Source: CAYMUR01 sp964393615
GTDB lineage: Bacteria > Planctomycetota > Planctomycetia > Pirellulales > Pirellulaceae
Reading direction: 5' to 3'
Length of the DNA stretch: 64,000 nucleotides
Assembly (NCBI GenBank): GCA_964393615.1
Contig: CAYMUR010000004.1
Span: forward strand, 1 to 64,000
In this document: in pieces, positions 8,894 through 17,480 of the stretch
Numbering within the stretch: position 1 is the stretch's first letter
Layout of the letters: each line of letters begins with the position of its first letter
Translations under genes and position numbers: made by a program
Notes under the pieces: generated by a model
The model's input: the letters and a program-made list of their open reading frames with translations, nothing else
Databases searched by the model: none
What the model was told of the DNA's origin: nothing

Positions 8894-9082
8894 GTTATTT
8901 TTGCGATAGGATGTGACTTGTATCAGAAACCAACTCAGGCGCAGCTGTCTGGTCGCTGTGACCGCTGGAAATCAAAACGGTAATGGGATCGCTAGAACAT
9001 GAGATTTCGCTGGCACGAGATGTCGAACAGTGAAAGCATTGCAATATAGTCACGGGCGGCAAGGGTTAGAGGAGTTCCTGCA

Positions 9083-9466
9083 GTGAAAACGAAACAATTA
9101 AATCATGTTGCGTTGCACGTGGAAAATGTTGAGAAAAGTTGTGTCTTTTATCAAGATATTTTATTGTTGGAACCCATTGCTCGTCCCGCTTTTGATTTTC
9201 CTGGTGCGTGGTTTCGGCTTGGAGTCGATCAGGAATTGCATTTAATTGGAGGCCGAAACTATCCAACCTATTCTGCCAGCCGCGGCAACCATTTTGCTTT
9301 ACTTGTCGAGGATATTCAGGCTTGGGAACGTCAGTTTGTGAAGACAGGCACTCATTTTGAGCCAATGAAAATACGACCTGACGGTGCCTATCAGATTTTT
9401 GTACCTGATCCGGACGGTCACTACGTGGAAATTTGCACAGTACCTGGTATGGCAGCGCCAGGATAA
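9083..9466 (+). CDS. VOC-superfamily protein (glyoxalase / dioxygenase fold)
   Basis: A 127-residue single-domain vicinal-oxygen-chelate protein made of two beta-alpha-beta-beta-beta modules. Likely metal ligands are His8 in LNHVALHV, a Glu/His in QELHLIGG, the His in NHFALLVED and the Glu in HYVEICTVPG. The FVPDPDGHYVEI ending is typical of glyoxalase I-like and fosfomycin-resistance-like proteins, but the substrate is unknown. The start is set by GGAGTTCC just upstream. It precedes the ferredoxin gene by 118 bases on the same strand and might be in its operon. Confidence 0.8.
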   Translation: MKTKQLNHVALHVENVEKSCVFYQDILLLEPIARPAFDFPGAWFRLGVDQELHLIGGRNYPTYSASRGNHFALLVEDIQAWERQFVKTGTHFEPMKIRPDGAYQIFVPDPDGHYVEICTVPGMAAPG

Positions 9467-9584
9467 TCCGTAGATATCTAATGATTGGGGCTACTACCAA
9501 AGGGGAGAAGTTTTGTTATATTGATCATACCAATAGTCGGTGCTACGGCTGAAAGGTTCGCAGCTGTTTGGGAGGAAAAAAATA

Positions 9585-10085
9585 ATGGTTAAAATGCTGA
9601 ATATTATCCCCGAAAAGTGTACTGGTTGCATGCAGTGCGAATTAGCATGCTCATGGGTGCAGACTGGCTCGTTTCAGCCGTCACGCAGCTTGATTCGCGT
9701 TAATGTTTTTGATGAAGAAGCAAGTTACGCACCGTACACATGCCTGCAATGTGATGAAGCATGGTGCATGACTGCCTGTCCGGTCAATGCGATCGACATT
9801 GACGAAGCGACTGGTTCTAAGGTTGTTAGCGAATCGCTTTGTGTGGGTTGCCATTTGTGTACGATTGCCTGTCCGTTTGGCACGGTGTTTACGACGCCAC
9901 ATACCGACACCGCTGCCAAGTGCAATCTATGTGGCGGGGAACCAGCCTGTGCCACTACCTGCCCAACGGACGCAATTGTCTTAACGGAATCAGATCAAAC
10001 CGCGGGGGATTGGTTTGGTCCTTGGGCACAAAAAGTTGAGGCCAATCATCGCTCAGCGGTGAGCGACGGCCCTAGTGCAAACTAA
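9585..10085 (+). CDS. Four-cluster 4Fe-4S ferredoxin, AorA/HycB-like electron carrier
   Basis: A 166-residue polyferredoxin. Four Cys groups are visible: CTGCMQCELAC, CLQCDEAWCMTAC, CVGCHLCTIAC and CNLCGGEPACATTC, enough for four [4Fe-4S] clusters. This is the pattern of HycB/DmsB-like subunits and of the small subunit (AorA) of tungsten aldehyde oxidoreductases. The start is the ATG at 9585, behind GGAGG (9571-9575); a longer frame from 9540 would add 15 unrelated residues. It is followed by the FAD oxidoreductase and the MoaD-like gene, the order seen in aorA-(aorB)-aorC-aorD clusters, but no catalytic gene is present. Confidence 0.8.
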   Translation: MVKMLNIIPEKCTGCMQCELACSWVQTGSFQPSRSLIRVNVFDEEASYAPYTCLQCDEAWCMTACPVNAIDIDEATGSKVVSESLCVGCHLCTIACPFGTVFTTPHTDTAAKCNLCGGEPACATTCPTDAIVLTESDQTAGDWFGPWAQKVEANHRSAVSDGPSAN

Positions 10086-10140
10086 TGTCGTGCTGACGTT
10101 GTGGATGACCAAAATAGATTCGTGTGGAAGGCAACAGGCA

Positions 10141-10186
10141 ACAGTGATTTTACAGGCGACAGTGATTTTACAGGCGACAGTGATTT
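10141..10186 (+). repeat. Tandem repeat, 18-base unit, about 2.6 copies
   Basis: The unit ACAGTGATTTTACAGGCG occurs at 10141-10158 and 10159-10176, and partly at 10177-10186. It lies in the spacer between the ferredoxin and FAD oxidoreductase genes, where a catalytic aldehyde oxidoreductase gene would be expected. Confidence 0.9.
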
Positions 10187-10353
10187 CGTTGTCTAAGTTT
10201 CATTACCAGGGGCAGGTTTGCTCGATGAGGTGAACTGAAAGCGAAACCTGGTAATCCCAGCAATAGCGAGATTTTTCAAAAACGGTTTAACATGATGCTT
10301 CAGCGCAAAGTAGCGCTGTCTCGTTATGAAATTTCCAGCAGTAAGGCCTGATC

Positions 10354-11739
10354 ATGGCAACACACAACCTGATTATCGGGGGCGGGCCAGGCGCCACCAA
10401 TGCCCTGGAAACCATTCGCGAATTTGATGCGAACGCAGCCATCACGTTGGTCTGTGACGAGCCGGCCCATTCTCGTATGGCACTGCCATACTGGTTGGCC
10501 GGAAAAATTCCGGCTCAGCACACGCATACGGCTGACGACGCCTACTTTAAAAAACTGGGTGTTACTGCTCGGGTTGGTGAGCGAGTGGTGCAGGTGGATC
10601 CTTCCACAAATTCCGTGACACTTTCTGGTGGTGATAAGATCGATTTTGACAATCTATTGATTGCGACCGGATCTTCACCCATGTCTCCACCAATTCCTGG
10701 AAAGGATCTGCCGGGAGTGCAACCGATGTGGTCATTGGCCCACACACAGTCTGTGTTGGATGCGACGGCTGGCCTGGAAAAGCCACGTGTTGTTCTAGTG
10801 GGTGCAGGTTTTATTGGTTTTATTGTGCTCAATGCGATGTTCAAACGGCAATGGGATCTGTCCGTCGTAGAGCGTGAGTCGCAGGTCTTGCCGCGCATGC
10901 TTGATGCTGATTCGGCGGCAGGTGTCCAAGATTATCTGACGTCGTTGGGGATCGGAATTCAAACGGCAACTAGCGTCAAGGCGATTAAGGAAGAAGGTGG
11001 TATCAAGTCTGTAGAATTGGATAATGGAACGGTGATCACTGCGGATATTGTCATCCTGGCAACTGGGATCCAACCGAACCTTGAATTGATTGATGGCAGT
11101 GGTATCGAGACGGATGACGGGATTCTAGTCAATGATCGAATGCAGACCAATTTCCCCAATATTTACGCAGCAGGTGATATTGCCCAAGGTTTGGACTTAT
11201 ATAGGGACCAACCGGCTATTCATGCGATTCAAACCACTGCTGTCGACCATGGTCGCGTGGCCGGTGCAAATATGGCTGGACAAGATGTACAGTATCCGGG
11301 CAGTTTGCTGATGAACATCGCCGACGTTTGCGGATTGCAATGTGCCAGCTTTGGCAATTGGGATGATCCGGATGCAGAGACAATGACAATCAATAATTCG
11401 AAACAACATATTTATCGCAAGCTGCTTTGGACGGGAGATCACCTGACCGGTGCTATCTTTACAGGGGACGCCAAAGATGTCGGCATGTTGACGGATATTG
11501 GCATGGTGAAAGGAATCCTACAGACCAAAACGCCGCTGGGTGGCTGGAAAGAATTTCTCCGGGAAAATCCGTTTGATATGCGTCGTGCCTACATCGGTGC
11601 GGGCGTAGCTCAGAAGCTTGTCGGTACCACGCTGACGGGCAAGCCGTCACAGCCACGGAAATTTCACTTTGGCGGTGCCAGACCGACTGCCTCCGTTGGT
11701 ACGGCCCATGCTGCCTTTATCAATACGAAATCAGACTAG
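10354..11739 (+). CDS. FAD-dependent NAD(P)H oxidoreductase, AorC-like
   Basis: A 461-residue pyridine-nucleotide-disulfide-type flavoprotein. The first Rossmann motif is IIGGGPGATNA (7-17), the second VVLVGAGFIGF around 147-157, ATG-type flavin loops are ILLIATGSS-like and VILATGIQPN, and the FAD-closing motif is NIYAAGDIAQG. There is no redox-active CxxxxC pair, so it is an electron-transfer flavoprotein (as in NirB/Nox/AorC) rather than a disulfide reductase. It sits between the polyferredoxin and the MoaD-like gene. The likely job is passing electrons between NAD(H) and ferredoxin for an aldehyde oxidoreductase encoded elsewhere; that is inference from gene order. Confidence 0.75.
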   Translation: MATHNLIIGGGPGATNALETIREFDANAAITLVCDEPAHSRMALPYWLAGKIPAQHTHTADDAYFKKLGVTARVGERVVQVDPSTNSVTLSGGDKIDFDNLLIATGSSPMSPPIPGKDLPGVQPMWSLAHTQSVLDATAGLEKPRVVLVGAGFIGFIVLNAMFKRQWDLSVVERESQVLPRMLDADSAAGVQDYLTSLGIGIQTATSVKAIKEEGGIKSVELDNGTVITADIVILATGIQPNLELIDGSGIETDDGILVNDRMQTNFPNIYAAGDIAQGLDLYRDQPAIHAIQTTAVDHGRVAGANMAGQDVQYPGSLLMNIADVCGLQCASFGNWDDPDAETMTINNSKQHIYRKLLWTGDHLTGAIFTGDAKDVGMLTDIGMVKGILQTKTPLGGWKEFLRENPFDMRRAYIGAGVAQKLVGTTLTGKPSQPRKFHFGGARPTASVGTAHAAFINTKSD

Positions 11740-11868
11740 TGTGTCCTATCCATTACCAATTGATAGGTCGTCACTAGTGTCGTGTGCGTTGGATATGTCA
11801 TTGTGGTGGCTACCATCTAGTGGGTGTATTTAAACAACAAGAAAAGATGTCCGGGGAGTGTTGTATTC

Positions 11869-12096
11869 ATGCAGATTCAAGTGAAGTTAATGGGCTTGTT
11901 GAAAGACAAAACTCCTGCGGATGGCTGTCTTCAACTTGACGATGACGCAACGATCAAGCAAGCACTCTGCGCCATGGACATCCCGAACGAGAAAGCACAG
12001 ACGTTCACGGTGAATGGTTCATTTGAACGGGATCGGACCAGGCACTTGTCTGACGGTGATGAGTTAACAGTTATCCCACCCGTCGGTGGAGGTTAA
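11869..12096 (+). CDS. MoaD/ThiS-family sulfur carrier, AorD-like
   Basis: A 75-residue beta-grasp protein ending in VIPPVGGG, with the C-terminal Gly-Gly that is adenylated and thiocarboxylated in sulfur carriers. The start ATG at 11869 follows GGGGAG; the in-frame ATG further upstream gives an unlikely extension. The ending is typical of MoaD-like proteins associated with tungsten or molybdenum enzymes. The gene follows the FAD oxidoreductase by 129 bases. It is distinct from the ThiS encoded at 28202-28402. Confidence 0.8.
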   Translation: MQIQVKLMGLLKDKTPADGCLQLDDDATIKQALCAMDIPNEKAQTFTVNGSFERDRTRHLSDGDELTVIPPVGGG

Positions 12097-12123
12097 TGTG
12101 TCTCGAGTTCATGTTGACTAGGC

Positions 12124-12186
12124 TCTGTCAGCTATCTAGGCAAGTCTGTCAGCTATCTGGGCAAGTCTGTCAGCCATCTGGGCAAG
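12124..12186 (+). repeat. Three tandem copies of a 21-base unit
   Basis: The unit begins TCTGTCAGC and ends GGGCAAG. Copies are at 12124-12144, 12145-12165 and 12166-12186, each differing by one base. They lie just after the MoaD-like gene. No hairpin or coding role is evident. Confidence 0.9.
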
Positions 12187-12786
12187 AATGATCTCAACGG
12201 TTTGCCTCCTTTCACCCTACCGATTCGAATGGGTCCAGCGAATGTCCCAGGGATGCTGCTAAGAAATAGTCACTCTAGCACAATCTTTTCGCTACCTTTT
12301 GATGAAAAGATACCAACTGTCGTCCCCTATCTAAGGGCCCAAGCAGTTGTCATTCTCTCGTTGTTAGTCCTTTGGCTGTTGAGGTTTACGTATGGGGTAT
12401 AGGTTCATTTTTAAAATTTGCCTTGTGTTGAAATTTCGTTGGTGCCCCCTATAATTCACGCGGAACAGAATAGTAGAAGCAGGCGATTGAACAGAGACGA
12501 TTGAACAGAGATTCTTCCTACCCCAATCGGCATGCAATGTGCCATGGCCATGCTCCATCAAGACGGTGGCTGTGTCGGGTTGTGGATCCTAAAGATTCGC
12601 ACTTGGTTCTAACTATGTGTTCTCGTTGTCCAGGGAAGGGACAGATTTCCCACCGTAGCTGCGAGAAGCAGGGGTACTTTGGGTAAATGTTGCGCGATGC
12701 ATACCACCCTATCCATAACGCATATTTATCCTATTGCCGTGACGACCTCGACGCGAAACATTGCGATCAATGAAAGGGACGAACGG
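12187..12786. other. Spacer with no supported gene
   Basis: A plus-strand frame at 12202-12402 ends in a hydrophobic stretch (VVILSLLVLWLLRF) but opens with TTG and has no ribosome binding site. A 14-base duplication (CGATTGAACAGAGA) occurs at 12484-12511. I see nothing else. Confidence 0.4.
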
Positions 12787-12996
12787 ATGTACAACCGATG
12801 CCACGACATAATGAATGAAGATGTTTTATTAGAAGTTGGTGTGGAACAGCGACGTCGAGAACGAATCAGGATGCCTGTCAGTCGACATAAACGGGCGCGC
12901 GGTGCCAGTAAAGAAACATGGCGTTCTGCGAAAGTAAGTAATCATTACTCGCGCACGCGTGGTGGTTTCCATCAGCGTCGCAAGAAACGCATCTAA
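12787..12996 (+). CDS. Small highly basic protein, unknown
   Basis: A 69-residue frame starting at ATG 12787 after GAAAGGGA. It is very rich in Arg and Lys (EQRRRERIRM, SRHKRARG, HQRRKKRI), suggesting nucleic-acid binding if it is expressed. No family is recognised. An upstream ATG at 12679 gives an extension without a ribosome binding site. It may be a chance frame. Confidence 0.35.
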   Translation: MYNRCHDIMNEDVLLEVGVEQRRRERIRMPVSRHKRARGASKETWRSAKVSNHYSRTRGGFHQRRKKRI

Positions 12997-13410
12997 TTGT
13001 TACGTCGATTGTAGGGCGCGGTTTCTAGTTTCCGCACTTACCCTTCTTGATTACCATCCTCTACGCCCGAATGATGTTGCCTCATGGGTGGGAATGGCAT
13101 ACTTTTGAGGAAGCAACTCGAAACTCCGACAGCTAATTTCACTGGTCGACGATTCGCAAAAGATCTTTTGCCTGTAGATACGAAGAGGGGTAAGCGGTAG
13201 ACACCCCACAAAGCCACAGTGTTCGACACAAGGGTTTCCCAGGTTGATGTGGACTTGGTAGGGATCTTTCAGTTTGTCAAAACCGATCCATTTCGACCGA
13301 GTAGGTGTTTCAAGTCGCCAGAAATCATGGAGAATAATTGGCGAGAAACGTTGTGTTGATTACAAGTGCCTGCCAACTTTGCCTGCAAACGTTTTTACGA
13401 GGATCATTGC

Positions 13411-13695
13411 ATGGAAAAGGAAGCCGTAGTACAAGCGGCAGTCGTAGCAAATCCACAAGTTACTGATTTTGGACAAATTAATGTCCAAGAGGACATGAAT
13501 CTTCAGACACGCGTATCAAACTATTTGGCAGAACGCTGCCATTGGGCACTTTGTCATCTGAATGTTTCTGCGTTTAATGGAACGGTTACAATCAAGGGGA
13601 TTGTAGAAAACGTTGATCAAAAACAGTTGGCTACAAAGAGCTGTCAACGCGTGGCTGGTGTCTTGCGGCTGATCGACGAAATAGAAATATCGTGA
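13411..13695 (+). CDS. BON-domain protein
   Basis: A 94-residue protein with one BON domain: a helix (LQTRVSNYLAE), then strands LNVSAFNGTVTIKG and, after a second helix, VAGVLRLIDEIEI. BON domains bind phospholipid or other ligands in envelope and periplasmic proteins such as OsmY. No signal peptide is seen, so it may be cytoplasmic. The start at ATG 13411 is preceded by GAGGA; an upstream in-frame codon at 13366 is less likely. It converges on the methyltransferase gene. Confidence 0.75.
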   Translation: MEKEAVVQAAVVANPQVTDFGQINVQEDMNLQTRVSNYLAERCHWALCHLNVSAFNGTVTIKGIVENVDQKQLATKSCQRVAGVLRLIDEIEIS

Positions 13696-13716
13696 TTCTG
13701 TTCCAACGATGATCAC

Positions 13717-14532
13717 TTAAACGTCACTCAATCGAATCGTGCCCAGGGGTGATCTTACCTCCGTGCGGCGTGCTTTGATACGGACGTACGGAGCCACGTG
13801 TTGACAACGGTGTGCGAACGATCCCTGCACCGCACCAGGCTTGGTATGCAGGGGTTCGAGCAAATCTTCGATGATAAACCCTGAGCGGCACATGCCTCCT
13901 AGAAGCTGCTCCCAGCGGTGGAGAAATTCAAGCGTACCGTACTCGCGATGGGGACTTCCAGCAACCTGGGGCAGAGGGCCATCGCGATAATAGGGTTCTT
14001 TGATGTGATAACCGTCCGCGGTTGGTTTCACGTTGGCTTGCAAGCTTACCGGTTGTTTGTGCTGGCTGATATAGAGTCCTCCCGGTTGCATGATGCGAGC
14101 AATCTGATGATAGACAGCGATAATGTCTTTGACATAACAGGTGCTGACAGGTTGAATAACGATGTCAAACCGGCCGCGATCAAGCATCAACAGATTGTCC
14201 ATCGATGTTTCGAGTGTTTCGATCTGCAATCCTCGTTTGGCAGCTATTTGCCGGTCCAATTCCAGCATGGCGGGACTGATATCGACAACGGTTACGCGTG
14301 CACCTGCGGCCGCGTAAAGTGGCGCCTGGCGTCCTCCGCCCGCTGCAAGGCAGAGTAGTTCCTGGTCCTGGATATTGCCTGACAACCAGCCTGGTGCGTC
14401 GATGGCAGCCAAGGGATTGAGGAAATCTGCTTCTTCGGCCGGTTTGGTAAACGCTTGACCTTGGTGTACTCGCGCGTCCCATGCGCGACGATTATGTTCG
14501 CTGACTGGATCAGTGGGAAAAAGTTCATCCAT
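13717..14532 (-). CDS. Class I SAM-dependent methyltransferase
   Basis: A 271-residue methyltransferase. Motif I is LLCLAAGGGRQ near residue 60, with the acidic ribose-binding residue in VTVVDIS near 82, motif II FDIVIQPVS near 117 and MQPGGLYIS after it. The N-terminal SEHNRRAWDARV is common in small-molecule methyltransferases of the Methyltransf_11 group. The substrate is unknown. It is convergent with the BON gene and starts near the scaffold gap. Confidence 0.8.
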   Translation of the reverse strand: MDELFPTDPVSEHNRRAWDARVHQGQAFTKPAEEADFLNPLAAIDAPGWLSGNIQDQELLCLAAGGGRQAPLYAAAGARVTVVDISPAMLELDRQIAAKRGLQIETLETSMDNLLMLDRGRFDIVIQPVSTCYVKDIIAVYHQIARIMQPGGLYISQHKQPVSLQANVKPTADGYHIKEPYYRDGPLPQVAGSPHREYGTLEFLHRWEQLLGGMCRSGFIIEDLLEPLHTKPGAVQGSFAHRCQHVAPYVRIKARRTEVRSPLGTIRLSDV

Positions 14533-14572
14533 GACAGGGTTTTATCAGTGGTTTTGTGATGACCAACACTTG

Positions 14573-14742
14573 TCAGTGTACCTTTGGAATCTTCCCAGGG
14601 TACGGTTTTAAATGGACGACTTGAAGCTGGTGACGAGCATTCGAGGAATCCATGACGTGAAATCCAGCCACTGTAATCCTTGACTCGGGCCCAGGCATCT
14701 GATAACGTAAGCCACACTTAAAAGTTATTATTAGTCGACTCG
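14573..14742 (-). CDS. Possible 3' end of a gene cut by the assembly gap
   Basis: A minus-strand frame runs out of the N block and ends at 14573, encoding about 55 residues including GLRYQMPGPESRITVAGFHV and LKPYPGKIPKVH. The composition looks protein-like but no family is recognised. The sequence on the other side of the gap does not obviously continue it. Confidence 0.25.
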
Positions 14743-14842
14743 NNNNNNNNNNNNNNNNNNNNNNNNNNNNNNNNNNNNNNNNNNNNNNNNNNNNNNNNNN
14801 NNNNNNNNNNNNNNNNNNNNNNNNNNNNNNNNNNNNNNNNNN
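14743..14842. other. Assembly gap (100 N)
   Basis: Exactly 100 N, the conventional filler for a scaffold join of unknown length. Gene order across this point is therefore not proven. Confidence 0.98.
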
Positions 14843-15313
14843 TCGGCGTTGTACTGTTGGTCGACAAACAGGAAACTCTGGTGTCATTTCATTTCGGGAT
14901 GGCCGCGCCGCGGTAACAAGTGGCTGCTGTAACAACCGGCCACAACAACCGGGTGTCACCAGGGAATGTCATGCAGTGAGCCATTGTTGCATAAATCATA
15001 GTAAGTCGCCTACAGCACATCATGCTATGAACCAAGTGTGACAAGAAGGCGAACCAAGTGTGACAAGAAGGCCTTGATTCATTGGCTTGGAAGTCAGAAG
15101 ACCTACCAATGGACCAAATGCGAACGCTCTAAGAGGGTCAAGGCCAGAGCGCAAGATGAACTGTATTTTGGGAGTCGCTACTTTTCAACCTCAGCCTGAC
15201 CAGTTCTCTTAGTTAAGCACAACGGATCAGCTTCTGATGTCTTTTGAGTTGAACAGTGCGCGCACTGCTTGTTCTGTCTGTCAGGTTACCTGTAAAGATT
15301 CGATGGAAAAACC
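14843..15313. other. Spacer before the PEP-CTERM gene, with a direct duplication
   Basis: No gene is supported. Two perfect copies of a 22-base unit beginning GAACCAAGTG and ending AGAAGGC lie head to tail at 15029-15050 and 15051-15072. GTAAAGATTCGATGG precedes the next gene, without a strong ribosome binding site. Confidence 0.5.
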
Positions 15314-16189
15314 ATGAATTATTTGAACAACCTTGCAGCACCAATCACATTGACTGTGATACTTGTATGTGGGCATGTATATAATGCTGCGAACGCAGCC
15401 GACCCATGGGCCGATAAAGTGGTTCGTTATGTCTCGGGAACAGGCATTGTTAACGATTTTGTGACGGGTGAGCCGCTTGATGATCCAACAAAAGCACTGG
15501 GTGAGCCTACGCGATTTACCAGCGATCCTGCAAATTTTGGAGGAGCTGTGACACCCTTTCAATCCCCGTTTCGTGGTAATGAGGTGGTCAGTCTCGGGAA
15601 TGGCGGAGTTCTGGTTTTAGCATTTGATGAACCCGTGTTGGATGATCCAGCCAATCCTTTTGGTATTGATTTGCTTATCTTTGGAAATGCTTTCTATTTC
15701 GACGACAATTATCCCCAAGGTGTTGCAGGTGCAGCCGCTACAGAAAATGGAACAGTGGAAGTTAGCCAGGATGGTGTTCACTTTGTCTTGGTGCCCGGTA
15801 TCGTGCCAGACGGACTGTTCCCCACATTAGGATATGTGGATTTGACGGAGCCTTTCCCTGCAATGGCCGGGAGCGTTCTCACTGATTTTACACGACCGGT
15901 AAACCCTACATTCGAACCAGCTGGCAGAACATTTGCAGACATCATTGCTGGTTATGATGGCGCCGGAGGTGGTGCCGGCGTAGACCTGGCGACGGTTGGA
16001 TTGAATCAGATTTCATTTGTTCGCATTACCAATCCGCAGGGGTCAGACGGGACGCCTGAAGTCGACGCCCTGGCAGATGTCGCAGCGCTGCCCGAACCAG
16101 CGAGCGAGATATTCATTTTGATAGGATGGCTAGGTTGCTGGATGACTTCAGGATATTGGCGATTTTCGGATCGTTCTAGGAAGACATAA
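15314..16189 (+). CDS. PEP-CTERM surface protein
   Basis: A 291-residue exported protein with a signal peptide (about 1-28, ending AANAA). The body contains DLLIFGNAFYFDD and VEVSQDGVHF, a pattern seen in cell-surface proteins with a beta-sandwich. The C-terminus has LPEPASE followed by a membrane helix (IFILIGWLGCWM) and a basic tail (SDRSRKT), the PEP-CTERM sorting signal processed by exosortase. It is probably anchored at or released from the cell surface. It is convergent with a second PEP-CTERM gene only 65 bases away. Confidence 0.8.
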   Translation: MNYLNNLAAPITLTVILVCGHVYNAANAADPWADKVVRYVSGTGIVNDFVTGEPLDDPTKALGEPTRFTSDPANFGGAVTPFQSPFRGNEVVSLGNGGVLVLAFDEPVLDDPANPFGIDLLIFGNAFYFDDNYPQGVAGAAATENGTVEVSQDGVHFVLVPGIVPDGLFPTLGYVDLTEPFPAMAGSVLTDFTRPVNPTFEPAGRTFADIIAGYDGAGGGAGVDLATVGLNQISFVRITNPQGSDGTPEVDALADVAALPEPASEIFILIGWLGCWMTSGYWRFSDRSRKT

Positions 16190-16254
16190 TCATGGTTAAG
16201 CAACACAAATGGACCCTCCAGCAGATTTCTATTTCGTTTCATTCGGAGATCAAC

Positions 16255-17382
16255 TTACATTCTCCAGAGGGTCATGCCGGTTGTCAGAAGGACGGTCCAT
16301 AGCATCCAGCCGCTTGGTTCAGGCACCGCAAGCGACAAGAAATGATGTGGCTGTATCAGCGCTGAACGAATTGTTTTATTTGTCGCATAATTGTCTGGTG
16401 AGAAATTCTCTGCCAGAAAATGAAAATCTGTAATATCGATGTGTTCGTTCGCGTCGAAATTCCCAAATTTCCATTGCGGAATGATACCGCTCGAACCGAC
16501 AGGAGCAAAGTGATTTGCTAATGTATTGAAATCGGTGACATCAATCCGTCGATCCAAATTACTGTCGCCCCGCAAATAAGGCGTGGCGAACCCCTGGCTT
16601 GTACCTGCATTCAGCAACCATAGGTCCAGGTCGGCATGATCCATTACATTGTCACGATTGAGGTCCAACGTTGGATCATTGGGTGGCACATCCCACGGTT
16701 GATCGTAGAGCACCTGGATATCTACTGTGTTACAGACACGATCAAAATTTAAATCACAGATAAGCGGAAATTGTGCAGGGAAAGGATTGGAAGCATAATC
16801 GTCGAGCGAAAAGTCGGCATCATATGCCAAGCTATTCCAAGAGCCATCCGTCAGCACAATATCAGATAGTCCTGTAGCAGCGGCCACCCAGCTATTTTCT
16901 TTGTGAAATGGATTTTCGTTGGCGATACTAAAATTCCAATAAGCTTCATACCAACCTTCCGCATAATGATCAGATGCCAGGGCGAATGCACCGTCCGCCG
17001 ATCCCGAACCACTTAAGGCAATTCCATTGTCGTCGAATGTTGTTCCGTCCGAAATGGCAAAATACCCATCCGCATTGGAATCGTAGCCCAGGCCATAGAG
17101 AGCAATGCCCCAGGGATGACTCTCACTAAGCTTGGCGTACAAACGGTCATCTGCCTGAAGTACCGTGCGCAGCATATCTTCTGTCGTAGCAGTCGAATCC
17201 CAACGGTAGCCCCATACTAACGATTCGTCTGTACTGGTTGCACCGTTCCAGTCAATTGCTAGTGCTGCTGCGTGAGGTCCGTTGCCAGTCCAGAATAAAA
17301 TGTCTGTGAGCGAAAACAGGTTCTCTCCACGTGCCGTGTTGGCAGTCAAAAAGAGCAGCAGCAGTAACGTTTTATATCTCAT
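16255..17382 (-). CDS. PEP-CTERM protein with dockerin-like repeats
   Basis: A 375-residue exported protein. It has a signal peptide (about 1-19, LLLLLFLTANTARG). Dockerin type I-like calcium loops follow at roughly 205-335: DLNFDRVCNTVDIQ, DLNRDNVMDHADL, DSNLDRRIDVTDF and NFDANEHIDITDF. VPEPSGWM plus a hydrophobic helix and a terminal WRM form the PEP-CTERM. The N-terminal domain (SLTDILFWTGNGPHAAALAI) is of a type often found in planctomycete surface proteins. There are no cohesins or cellulosomal genes nearby; such repeats in planctomycetes usually stand in surface proteins. Confidence 0.8.
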   Translation of the reverse strand: MRYKTLLLLLFLTANTARGENLFSLTDILFWTGNGPHAAALAIDWNGATSTDESLVWGYRWDSTATTEDMLRTVLQADDRLYAKLSESHPWGIALYGLGYDSNADGYFAISDGTTFDDNGIALSGSGSADGAFALASDHYAEGWYEAYWNFSIANENPFHKENSWVAAATGLSDIVLTDGSWNSLAYDADFSLDDYASNPFPAQFPLICDLNFDRVCNTVDIQVLYDQPWDVPPNDPTLDLNRDNVMDHADLDLWLLNAGTSQGFATPYLRGDSNLDRRIDVTDFNTLANHFAPVGSSGIIPQWKFGNFDANEHIDITDFHFLAENFSPDNYATNKTIRSALIQPHHFLSLAVPEPSGWMLWTVLLTTGMTLWRM

Positions 17383-17480
17383 ATTGGAAAAGAGTGACTG
17401 GGACTAAAAGCAACAATATTTGCCTCAAATCCATTTCATGTAGCATTGGTGGATTTTATCAGTAGATGATGATTTCTCTT

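Larger units (their letters stand above)
7648..9082. other. Long spacer holding broken membrane-protein reading frames
   Basis: About 1.4 kb without an intact gene. The right half carries minus-strand hydrophobic segments in different frames, listed separately (8223-8597, 8605-8730 and 8735-8893). A 14-base direct duplication (TCTTAGCAACTGGA) lies at 8111-8138, and another imperfect one at 8586-8610. The left half (7650-8220) shows nothing I can support. Confidence 0.4.

Noticed and set aside
10141..15072. Possible CRISPR array from several repeats
   Set aside because: Units differ between sites, are directly abutting without spacers, and have two to four copies only.
15314..17382. Cellulosome-related genes because of dockerin-like loops
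   Set aside because: No cohesin or scaffoldin gene is visible; dockerin-like loops with PEP-CTERM are usual in planctomycete surface proteins.
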